A model generated the notes under the pieces. That model did not search any database and was not told where the DNA came from. It saw only the letters and a program-made list of their open reading frames with translations. The translations under genes were made by a program, and so were the position numbers. A stretch of 5,792 nucleotides of DNA from positions 1 through 5,792 of the forward strand of contig JADZBY010000413.1 in the NCBI GenBank assembly GCA_020851855.1. Direction: 5' to 3'. This document shows, piece after piece, positions 1 through 5,397 of the stretch. Origin of the DNA: Anaerolineae bacterium. GTDB taxonomy: Bacteria > Chloroflexota > Anaerolineae > Aggregatilineales > UBA2796. How positions within the stretch are numbered: the first letter of the stretch is position 1; every line of letters starts with the position of its first letter.

Positions 1-65
1 GATCGGCTCGTCACACCATCGTTGCGGCTATGATAACGCGCTTTGAGCCGGGCGTGAGGGTTCTC

Positions 66-97
66 TTGTACGCCGCCGCCCGATTTTCGGTTACAAT
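66..97 (+). promoter_or_regulatory. Weak sigma-70 promoter candidate for the NERD-like/glycosyltransferase operon
   Basis: A good -10 hexamer, TACAAT, lies at 92-97. The only -35-like element nearby is TTGTAC at 66-71, which matches the consensus at three of six positions and leaves a 20-base spacer, longer than usual. If used, transcription would begin near 104 and give a leader of about 125 bases before the first large gene. The call rests mostly on the -10 and on the absence of a better candidate. The true promoter could lie upstream of the window. Confidence 0.3.
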
Positions 98-109
98 CTC
101 GGCCCGCGC

Positions 110-125
110 CCCCGACCCTTCGGGG
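110..125 (+). other. Short GC stem-loop in the operon leader
   Basis: CCCCGA at 110-115 pairs perfectly with TCGGGG at 120-125 around a four-base loop. No T-run follows, so it is a poor terminator for plus-strand transcription. It sits just downstream of the candidate start point, so it may act as a 5' stabilising hairpin, and its right arm runs into the GGGGAAGG that precedes the small leader ORF at 133. Function is inference; the pairing is seen directly. Confidence 0.35.
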
Positions 126-132
126 AAGGTTC

Positions 133-204
133 ATGTTCATGACAGCCATCACAACTGAGTTCTGCGGGCAGGCAAGGCCGCGCACCTCTCCGCCTGCCGC
201 CTGA
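133..204 (+). CDS. Possible 23-residue leader peptide ORF
   Basis: An ATG at 133 opens 23 codons ending with TGA at 202-204. GGGGAAGG at 122-129 is a plausible ribosome binding site, but only three bases separate it from the ATG; a second in-frame ATG at 139 has more normal spacing. The peptide begins MFMTAITTEF and ends Pro/Ala-rich. It resembles no leader peptide I know and has no run of one regulatory amino acid. It ends 26 bases before the NERD-like gene. It could be a translated upstream ORF that affects that gene, or a chance reading frame, which is common at this length. Confidence 0.22.
   Translation: MFMTAITTEFCGQARPRTSPPAA
167..198 (+). promoter_or_regulatory. Stem-loop just upstream of the NERD-like gene
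   Basis: GGCAGGC at 167-173 pairs perfectly with GCCTGCC at 192-198 across an 18-base loop. The loop carries ACCTC at 184-188, which could alternatively pair with GAGG at 206-209, the only purine-rich ribosome-binding candidate before the ATG at 231. Such competing pairings are a known design for translational control. Here it is only a sequence possibility in a GC-rich region, where short inverted repeats arise easily. Confidence 0.25.
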
Positions 205-230
205 CGAGGGAAAGTGAGACACAGCACAAC

Positions 231-1016
231 ATGCGTGTGGTGACCAACGAGCGGCGCGTGAAGCGTGGCCGCATGATGGGGACGATCATGTTCTTCTTCA
301 GCCTGTTCGTCCTGACCGGCGGCCTGATCTTCACCAATTTCGTCGCCATCTCGAGTGAAGCCCTGTTTTTCGTGCCGTGCCTGGTCATGCCCATCGGCCT
401 GATTGCCACCATCGCCTCGGTGCGCCTGACAAACGCCTGGGTGCGCCAGCCGCGCCCGGATGCCATGCTCAAAGAGGGCTTGCGCGGCATCAACCGGCGC
501 AGCGTCCTGCTCAACTTCTTTCCCGGCAACCCGCACGTCCTGATCACACCGCACGGCGTGTACTCGGTCACGACGCGCTTCCAGCAGACGGAGTTCAAGG
601 TCCAGGGCGAGCGCTGGACGAATGCCCGCGCGCGCGGCCCGCTCGGCCCGATTTTCCTGTACATGAAGCAGGAACAGCTTGGCGATCCGTTCGAGGATGC
701 CCGCAAAGAGCGCGATCAGCTTCAGGCCCTCGTGGACAAGGCGCTGCCCGACTCCGGCGTCCAGGTCGAGCCGATGGTCATCTTCACCGACCCACGCGCC
801 ACGCTGGAGATCATCGATCCGGCCATCCCGGTGGCCTACGCGACGCCCAAGAAGCGCCCGTCGATCAAGTCGCTGTTACGCGAAGACCGCCGCGATAAAC
901 AACAGACGGAATTTCGCGAGCTGGACGACGACGAGATCATCATCCTCGAAAACGCCGTGGTAGCGCTCGTGCCGGAGAACCAGCACACCGGCCTGACCGA
1001 GGAGGACGTGGACTGA
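231..1016 (+). CDS. Membrane-anchored NERD-like domain protein, probably without nuclease residues
   Basis: A 261-residue protein of unknown role. A basic N-terminus (RRVKRGR, residues 8-14) is followed by two hydrophobic helices, about 17-40 and 44-65, giving a short hairpin anchor with the rest probably cytoplasmic. Residues 100-190 resemble the NERD (nuclease-related) fold: HVLITPHGVYSVTT is the buried strand region, QGERWTN the following strand, DPFEDARKERDQLQALV the helix, and VQVEPMVIFTDPRATL the late strand that in NERD proteins reads like 'vvvFtnp'. Where active NERD proteins usually have an acidic residue and lysine (E-x-K) after 'Gv', this one reads TTR, so catalysis is doubtful. 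The C-terminus is highly charged and acidic (RELDDDEIIILE; TEEDVD). The ATG at 231 is preceded by GAGGG at 206-210, which is rather distant; ATG codons 15/16 are alternatives but would remove the basic flank of helix 1. Its end overlaps the glycosyltransferase start, so the two are probably co-translated. Confidence 0.72.
   Translation: MRVVTNERRVKRGRMMGTIMFFFSLFVLTGGLIFTNFVAISSEALFFVPCLVMPIGLIATIASVRLTNAWVRQPRPDAMLKEGLRGINRRSVLLNFFPGNPHVLITPHGVYSVTTRFQQTEFKVQGERWTNARARGPLGPIFLYMKQEQLGDPFEDARKERDQLQALVDKALPDSGVQVEPMVIFTDPRATLEIIDPAIPVAYATPKKRPSIKSLLREDRRDKQQTEFRELDDDEIIILENAVVALVPENQHTGLTEEDVD
1000..1005 (+). promoter_or_regulatory. Perfect Shine-Dalgarno AGGAGG that decides the glycosyltransferase start
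   Basis: AGGAGG lies inside the last codons of the upstream gene. The CTG at 1013 follows it after exactly seven bases, an ideal spacing. No ATG, GTG or TTG in the glycosyltransferase frame lies near it: the nearest GTG (1008-1010) is in the upstream gene's own frame, and the nearest in-frame TTG is at 1082, far too distant to use this site. Confidence 0.65.
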
Positions 1017-2911
1017 GCACAGCGCCGCTGGGCAGGAATCCGGGCCGTTCCCGGCTGGCCAGCATCCTCGTCATCCTGCTGTTGGCGGCGGCGCTGCGCC
1101 TGATCGGGTTGGGCGCGCATCCGCTGCGCGGCGACGAGGCGTTCGCCGTGCGCTACTGGGCGCAATCCCCGATCCTCACCCTTGCGCCGGGCGACGGGCT
1201 GGCCTGGCGCGAGCCGCACCCGCTGGGCGTGTACTTCGCCTTCTTCGCCTGGAAAACGTTTGTGGGCGACTCGGAGTTCGCCATGCGGGCGCTCTCCGCG
1301 CTCGTCAACCTTCTCGGCGTCCCGGCGATGTACGCGCTGGGACGCCGCCTGTGCCGCGATGGGCGGATCGGGCTGGCTGGGGCGCTGCTCTGGGCGCTCG
1401 CTCCCAACCTGATCTGGCACAGCCAGGACGCGCGCGATTATGCGCTGTGGGCGGCGCTGAGCGCGGTGTCGCTGTGGCTCTTCGCCCGGCTACTCGTCCG
1501 GCCCGCCGGCTCGCGGGGACGCCGGGCCGACGCGGCGCTCTACGCGCTGGCCACTCTCGCCGCGCTGTACGCATTTTTCCTCGAAATCTTCGTCGTCGTC
1601 GTGCACGGGCTGGCTATGACGCTGCTCCGCCGGGAACGGCTGCGGCTCTGGCTGGGCCTGATGCTCGCCGTCGCCATCGGATTACTGCCCTGGGCCGGGC
1701 AGGCGGCGGCGCTCGCCGGGAGCGGCTACCGGGGCGCGCTCACCGACGCAACGGGCGACTCGCCGTGGCGCATGGCGGCGGCGCTGCTCTATGGCGAGAC
1801 GTTGCCCGGCGTCACGGAAGGTGAGGATCAGTCGGCGTGGCTGGCGGCGGCGCTGCTCGGCGCGTATCTCGTGGTATTCGCCTGGATGGCGCGTGCGCAC
1901 CAGGCCGCAGGCGCGCTGGTCGGCTTGCTGCTCGTCGTGCCGCTCGGACTGCTGGCGCTGGCGGCGATGCGCATGGACGTGTTCGGCCCGCGTTACCTGA
2001 TAGGTGCGACGCCCGCGCTGCTTCTGCCGTGGGCTTTTGCCCTGGTGCGGACGTGGGACATGCTCAACGCGCCGGGCCGCGCGCGCCGGCTCGCGCTTGC
2101 GCCCGTCGCGCTGATTACCGTGGCGCTCATCGTGCCCGGAGCCGCATCGCTGGCCCGCTATTGGAGCGCAGATTACCACAAGTCGCCGGATTGGTTCGGC
2201 CTGCGCGATTACCTCGCGGCGGTGGTCCGGCCCGACGACGGCCTGATTGTCTCGCCGGCAGACGCGCAGACCGGTGCGCTTGACCCGGCCTTTGAGTACT
2301 ACTATCGTGGCCCCGCGCCCTACCTGGTGCTGCCCTATCCCGGCGCAGATACGAGCGCTCACGTGGTACAAGAGTTGGCGGCGCGACGGGCAGTCTGGCT
2401 CGTGGTGAGCGGCGCGTCGGGCGAGGTGGACGCTGCGTTACGCGCGCAGGGCGTCCTGATCAGCGATGAGGGCGCGGGGCGGAGCTTTCTGGTGCGGCAG
2501 TACCGCTCCCATGCGATCAAAGCAGGCGAAATCGATGCGCCGCTGGCCCTGACCGCACGCGGAGTACGCCTGCGCGGCTACGCGATCAGCGGCCCGCACC
2601 GCACGGGCGCTGCGTTGACCGTGCTGCTGTTCTGGGAAGGCAGCGCGCCGCCCGGCCTGACCACCTTTGTGCACCTGATCGGCCCGCCGCGCCCGGACGG
2701 CTCCCCGCTCTGGGCGCAGGACGACCATCCACCCGCCGCGCCGGGCCGTGACGTGTACCGGCTCGACCTGCGCGGCGTGCCAGCGGGCGCGTACCGGGTC
2801 GAGATCGGGTTGTATGAATCGAACACCGGCCAGCGCATCCCACTCGACGCCGAGTCGGGCACGCCAGCCGGTGATTCCGTGCTACTGGCGACGCTGGTCG
2901 TTACGGAGTAG
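1013..2911 (+). CDS. GT39/ArnT-like polytopic membrane glycosyltransferase with C-terminal beta domain
   Basis: Probably a GT-C fold enzyme that moves a sugar from a polyprenyl-phosphate donor to an acceptor on the outer face of the membrane; the substrate cannot be read from sequence. With the CTG start it has 632 residues. Helix 1 (about 15-33) leads into HPLRGDEAF, where D41-E42 is the catalytic acidic pair position typical of the family. EPHPLGVYF (67-75) and SQDARDYAL (137-145, like the family's 'sQeaRmYal') are further hallmarks. Hydrophobic segments continue to about residue 377, including GPRYLIGATPALLLPW (325-340). Residues 385-495 are soluble. The last 125 residues (LRGYAISG..LTVLLFWEG..TTFVHLIG..YRVEIGLYESNTGQRIPL) look like an extracytoplasmic beta-sandwich often attached to such enzymes in Chloroflexota. 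Starting at the next option, TTG at 1082, would delete most of helix 1, which the family needs. CTG at 1013 follows AGGAGG and overlaps the preceding TGA as CTGA. Its 3' end overlaps the convergent kimA gene by 11 bases. Confidence 0.82.
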   Translation: MSTAPLGRNPGRSRLASILVILLLAAALRLIGLGAHPLRGDEAFAVRYWAQSPILTLAPGDGLAWREPHPLGVYFAFFAWKTFVGDSEFAMRALSALVNLLGVPAMYALGRRLCRDGRIGLAGALLWALAPNLIWHSQDARDYALWAALSAVSLWLFARLLVRPAGSRGRRADAALYALATLAALYAFFLEIFVVVVHGLAMTLLRRERLRLWLGLMLAVAIGLLPWAGQAAALAGSGYRGALTDATGDSPWRMAAALLYGETLPGVTEGEDQSAWLAAALLGAYLVVFAWMARAHQAAGALVGLLLVVPLGLLALAAMRMDVFGPRYLIGATPALLLPWAFALVRTWDMLNAPGRARRLALAPVALITVALIVPGAASLARYWSADYHKSPDWFGLRDYLAAVVRPDDGLIVSPADAQTGALDPAFEYYYRGPAPYLVLPYPGADTSAHVVQELAARRAVWLVVSGASGEVDAALRAQGVLISDEGAGRSFLVRQYRSHAIKAGEIDAPLALTARGVRLRGYAISGPHRTGAALTVLLFWEGSAPPGLTTFVHLIGPPRPDGSPLWAQDDHPPAAPGRDVYRLDLRGVPAGAYRVEIGLYESNTGQRIPLDAESGTPAGDSVLLATLVVTE

Positions 2912-5027
2912 GCGGCGTCACGGGCGTATCGCCGGGCGAGGCTGTTGTCGCCGACGCTGCATCCGTGGGCGCAGCGTCGCTCGCCTCTTCGAGCGGCCAC
3001 GGCGGCGGCAAGGCCAGATCGCCGTGATCGTGCCCGTTGGCGTGCCCGTTACCATTGCCGTCTCCGTTGCCATTGCCGTTGCCGTCTTCGCCCTTCCTCA
3101 GATGATGAATCTGGAAGGGGACCGTGGTCACGACGACGCGCTCCAGGTTGGCGAGCGCCAGATTGAAGATGACCGCGCTGTTCTGGTGCAAGGCCTGCTC
3201 CCAGAGCGTGTCCATGACCAGGTGGCCCATGATCACGTTCACATAGCCATTCGGCGTATTGGCCAGCTCTTCTTCGAGGAAGTCACGAATCGGCTCGATG
3301 GTCTGCCGGTAGGGCGACTCAAGCAGGTACAGCTCTCCCTCGCCCACACGCTCGTTCCACTTCTTCTGGACAATCTCCGTCTTGCGCGGGTCGATGCTGA
3401 TGTGGATGGCTTTCCACGGCACGCCCAGCGACTTGGCATAGTCCACCAGCCGCAGCGTATTGGCGTGCACGTCATCGATGAGCACGACGCTGGACACGAC
3501 GTGCTTGTGCGTCCGGTCCAGGCGCAATTTTGAGGCGCTGAGGATGGCGGCCACATCGCGGTAGTGCCAGTGAATGCGGAAGAAGGCGTACACCAGCGTC
3601 GGGATGAGGACCACGATGAACCACGCGCCATCGCGGAACTTGGTCACGGCGAATACCATCATCACCGTGGCGGTGAGCGTTGCGCCCACGCCGCTCAGTA
3701 TCATGTGGCCGCGCCAGTGCGGGTCGTACTCCAGCGTGGTCACATCGTTGGTGACCTTCTCGCCTGGCTTGAGCTTGCCGATTCTCCAGGCGCGCACCAC
3801 CATGCCCGTTTGCGACATGGTGAAGCTGAGGAACACGCCGATGGCGTACAGCGGGATCAGGGCCGAGGTCTGCGCGCCGAGGAACACCACGAGCAGGCCC
3901 GCCAGCAGGCCGAGCGACATGATGCCCACGGAAAAGACCAGCCGCGAACCGCGAATAGTGAGCTGGCGGGGCAGGAAGCCGTCCGCCGCAATGAGCGCCG
4001 CCAGCCGTGGAAAGTCTGCGTAGCTCGTATTGGCGGCCATGAGCAGGATGCCGGTCGTGCTCACCAGGGTGATGAAGTACAGCAGGTTGTTGTAGCCGTA
4101 CACCGCGCCCGCCATCTGTGAGACGACCGTTTCGGAGTGCGACGGAACCGCGCCGACCTGGTGCGCCAGCAGCGTGAAGCCGATGAAGATGATGACCAGG
4201 ATGGTGCTCATGGTGACCAGCGTCGCGGCGGCGTTTCTGGCGCGCGGCTTGCGGAAGGCGGTGATGCCGTTCGAGATGGCCTCGATGCCGGTCAGCGCCG
4301 TACAGCCGCTTGAAAAGGCGCGCAAGACGAGGAAGAGGGTCAGCGATTCAACAAACGGATAGTGAACCGGCTCGACACAACCCGCCGTCGCGCCCTCGGC
4401 GCAGACCTGGATCGCGCCCAGCGAGCCGTTGAAGAACTGCACGCCGCCCACGACCAGGACCAGGAAGGCCATCGCCAGAAAGAAGTAGGTCGGCACGGCG
4501 AATACCCGGCCCGACTCTTTGACGCCTCGCAAATTGATGATGGTCATCACGATGATGACGATGAGGGCGATCTCCACCCGGTAGGGTCGTAAGTCCGGTA
4601 TGGCAGAGACGATTTGCGCCACGCCGCTTGAGATGCTGACCGCCACCGTCAGGATGTAGTCGGTGAGCAGGGCCGCGCCGGCGACCTGCGCCGGAAGCTC
4701 GCCCAGGTTGTCGCGCGCCACGATGTACGCGCCGCCGCCGTTGGGGTAGGCGTGTATGGTCTGGCGGTACGACAGGGTGACAATCACGATCAGGCCAGAG
4801 ATGGCCAGCGCGATGGGAATGGAAAGCCCAAAGTAGGCGCTTCCGGCAAAAGCCAGGATGACCAGCACCTCTTCGGGAGCGTATGCAGTCGATGACAGCG
4901 CGTCGGACGCAAAGACAGCCAACCCAACCACCCGGCTCACCGCCTGATGCGGAAGGTCTTTCGTCGCGAGTGGTTGGCCGATCATCCTGCGCCACAGGCC
5001 GGCGCGCTCGTTGGTAGCCGAAGCCAT
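2901..5027 (-). CDS. kimA: KimA-type potassium importer (APC superfamily) with long low-complexity C-terminal tail
   Basis: A 708-residue inner-membrane transporter closely resembling Bacillus subtilis KimA (YdaO), a high-affinity proton-coupled K+ importer, as I recall that sequence. Shared blocks include ASDALSSTAYAPEE (40-53), LSYRQTIHAYPNGGGAYIV (85-103), TDYILTVAVS (122-131), FSSGCTALTGIEAISN (238-253), QTGMV (406-410) and SALIPLYAIGVF (388-399). The residues matching KimA's ion-site positions are kept: D42, Y49, D123-Y124, T127, S131 and Y394. About twelve membrane helices span 33-485. A cytoplasmic USP-like domain follows (about 505-640, VVLIDDVHANTLRLVDYAKSL onward), which in KimA builds the dimer. 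The conserved part ends near 645; residues 646-708 are an added Asn-Gly/His then Pro/Ala/Thr tail. ATG at 5027 is preceded by GAGGT (5035-5031). A strong promoter lies 42 bases upstream of the ATG. Generic 'APC family amino acid permease' is the alternative label. K+ specificity is inferred from the close similarity. Confidence 0.83.
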   Translation of the reverse strand: MASATNERAGLWRRMIGQPLATKDLPHQAVSRVVGLAVFASDALSSTAYAPEEVLVILAFAGSAYFGLSIPIALAISGLIVIVTLSYRQTIHAYPNGGGAYIVARDNLGELPAQVAGAALLTDYILTVAVSISSGVAQIVSAIPDLRPYRVEIALIVIIVMTIINLRGVKESGRVFAVPTYFFLAMAFLVLVVGGVQFFNGSLGAIQVCAEGATAGCVEPVHYPFVESLTLFLVLRAFSSGCTALTGIEAISNGITAFRKPRARNAAATLVTMSTILVIIFIGFTLLAHQVGAVPSHSETVVSQMAGAVYGYNNLLYFITLVSTTGILLMAANTSYADFPRLAALIAADGFLPRQLTIRGSRLVFSVGIMSLGLLAGLLVVFLGAQTSALIPLYAIGVFLSFTMSQTGMVVRAWRIGKLKPGEKVTNDVTTLEYDPHWRGHMILSGVGATLTATVMMVFAVTKFRDGAWFIVVLIPTLVYAFFRIHWHYRDVAAILSASKLRLDRTHKHVVSSVVLIDDVHANTLRLVDYAKSLGVPWKAIHISIDPRKTEIVQKKWNERVGEGELYLLESPYRQTIEPIRDFLEEELANTPNGYVNVIMGHLVMDTLWEQALHQNSAVIFNLALANLERVVVTTVPFQIHHLRKGEDGNGNGNGDGNGNGHANGHDHGDLALPPPWPLEEASDAAPTDAASATTASPGDTPVTPPTP
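2952..2995 (+). terminator. Tandem inverted repeats, candidate end of the glycosyltransferase transcript
   Basis: CGACGCTGC at 2952-2960 pairs perfectly over nine bases with GCAGCGTCG at 2971-2979 (10-base loop). CGCTCG at 2978-2983 pairs with CGAGCG at 2990-2995 around the loop CCTCTT, so the two hairpins share two bases. They begin 40 bases after the glycosyltransferase stop, a normal terminator position, but lie inside the kimA tail codons. There is no clean T-run, only a pyrimidine-rich CCTCTTC. In the opposite direction they fall in translated kimA sequence, so folding there would be opposed by ribosomes. Confidence 0.4.
3046..3081. repeat. Two-copy imperfect 18-bp tandem repeat inside the kimA tail
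   Basis: CCGTTACCATTGCCGTCT (3046-3063) is followed directly by CCGTTGCCATTGCCGTTG (3064-3081), identical at 15 of 18 positions. The flanking bases continue the six-base pattern (TGCCGT/CATTGC). Read on the minus strand it encodes the alternating Asn-Gly/Asp-Gly stretch at about residues 650-661 of the KimA-like protein. Because 18 is a multiple of three, copy-number change by replication slippage would keep the frame. Confidence 0.7.
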
Positions 5028-5030
5028 AGG

Positions 5031-5035
5031 ACCTC
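5031..5035 (-). promoter_or_regulatory. Ribosome binding site of kimA
   Basis: On the minus strand GAGGT is followed by three bases (CCT) and then the ATG at 5027. The spacing is somewhat short, but no competing start precedes it within the inferred transcript, and the start keeps the whole conserved N-terminus. Confidence 0.5.
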
Positions 5036-5068
5036 GTGAAACTCAGTTTGCCCAAAGGCCAACGTAGC

Positions 5069-5097
5069 ATTATCTGACCGCCCGCGCGGGTTGTCAA
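5069..5097 (-). promoter_or_regulatory. Near-consensus sigma-70 promoter for kimA
   Basis: Read on the minus strand, TTGACA (5097-5092, a perfect -35) is followed by exactly 17 bases and then GATAAT (5074-5069, five of six matches to TATAAT). This is the best promoter in the window. Transcription would start near 5062, giving a leader of only about 35 bases before the kimA ATG at 5027. The spacer contains the perfect palindrome CCCGCGCGGG at 5081-5090, so a repressor bound there would block polymerase. The palindrome could also be a by-product of high GC. Confidence 0.75.
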
Positions 5098-5177
5098 TAT
5101 GCGCTTCTTTATAACTCCCTGAGATACACAACGCTGAGAGAAGGTCCGAAGGGCAGACGCCCAGCCGGTGAAAGCGC

Positions 5178-5192
5178 TCGGCAAATTGCCGA
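5178..5192. promoter_or_regulatory. 15-bp palindrome, possible operator
   Basis: TCGGCAA, one central A, then TTGCCGA: seven-base arms matching perfectly. The size and AT-rich centre suit a dimeric helix-turn-helix regulator. It lies about 80 bases upstream of the kimA -35 element and about 205 bases past the feoB stop. I do not recognise the motif as a Fur, DtxR or other standard box. A single copy is weak evidence. Confidence 0.3.
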
Positions 5193-5286
5193 ATCGGGGG
5201 CAGGCGAGAGACAAGCGGCTCGCACCAGAAGCCGCACGCCTTGATACTTTCCTGACAGGCTCCGGCGGCCTCGTCCGTGCATTACG

Positions 5287-5328
5287 CACAAGAAGATCGG
5301 CGTACTCGCAATGCTCTGCGAGCACGCC
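5287..5328 (-). terminator. feoB: Probable intrinsic terminator of feoB
   Basis: On the minus strand GGCGTGCTCGC (5328-5318) pairs with GCGAGTACGCC (5309-5299) across an eight-base loop, eleven pairs including one G-U. On the plus strand that same position is an A-C mismatch, so the hairpin is better in RNA copied toward kimA, as expected for a feoB terminator. It begins about 70 bases after the feoB stop and is followed by GATCTTCTTGTG, which is T-enriched but not a clean T-run, so termination may be partial. Confidence 0.55.
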
Positions 5329-5397
5329 GTATGACGTGAGTGTGCTGGGTGGGCGGGGGTGGGGCAGATTCAGGCCATTGCCCTGGGCTTCATGCGC

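Larger units (their letters stand above)
5028..5397. other. 370-base gap between feoB and kimA: regulatory DNA, no gene seen
   Basis: Reading from feoB toward kimA on the minus strand, the gap holds a probable feoB terminator, a stretch rich in small inverted repeats, a 15-base palindrome and the kimA promoter. I see no convincing protein gene: the short open frames on both strands lack family resemblance and ribosome sites. Most of the gap lies upstream of the kimA promoter, so it would be untranscribed or part of a longer feoB transcript. Its length is large for such a compact region, so an unrecognised small RNA cannot be excluded. Confidence 0.5.

Noticed and set aside
29..34. TATGAT as a -10 element near the window start
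   Set aside because: No -35-like sequence at a usable distance and no extended -10 TG; it may belong to context outside the window.
4..50. Inverted repeat CGGCTC/GAGCCG around a 35-base loop
   Set aside because: Six-base arms with a long loop are common by chance, and there is no following T-run.
836..1420. Minus-strand 194-codon frame opposite the operon junction
   Set aside because: It is antisense to two well-supported genes, Arg/Gln-rich with no family resemblance, a typical artefact of high GC.
3020..3095. The kimA tail repeats as a CRISPR-like or intergenic repeat array
   Set aside because: The units are short, adjacent, without spacers, and encode a low-complexity protein segment in frame.
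5091..5115. Plus-strand promoter TTGTCA with TATAAC
   Set aside because: Only 13 bases separate the elements, too few for sigma-70, and no plus-strand gene follows.
5215..5280. Possible tRNA or structured RNA from the hairpin GCGGCT/AGCCGC (5215-5235) and the CCTGACAGG palindrome (5251-5259)
   Set aside because: No T-loop consensus, no cloverleaf pairing and no CCA-adjacent acceptor stem; the pairings are short and expected in GC-rich sequence.
4348..5325. A 325-codon minus-strand open frame covering the kimA 5' half and its upstream gap
   Set aside because: It is a frame-shifted shadow of kimA: Arg/Gly/Pro-rich, no domain, crossing the strong promoter. The kimA frame carries the recognisable protein.
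5028..5340. Riboswitch (ydaO c-di-AMP, glycine or TPP-like) from scattered CTCTCAG and CCGAAGG strings
   Set aside because: The conserved cores are not present in the right order or spacing on either strand, and the region lies mostly upstream of the kimA promoter.
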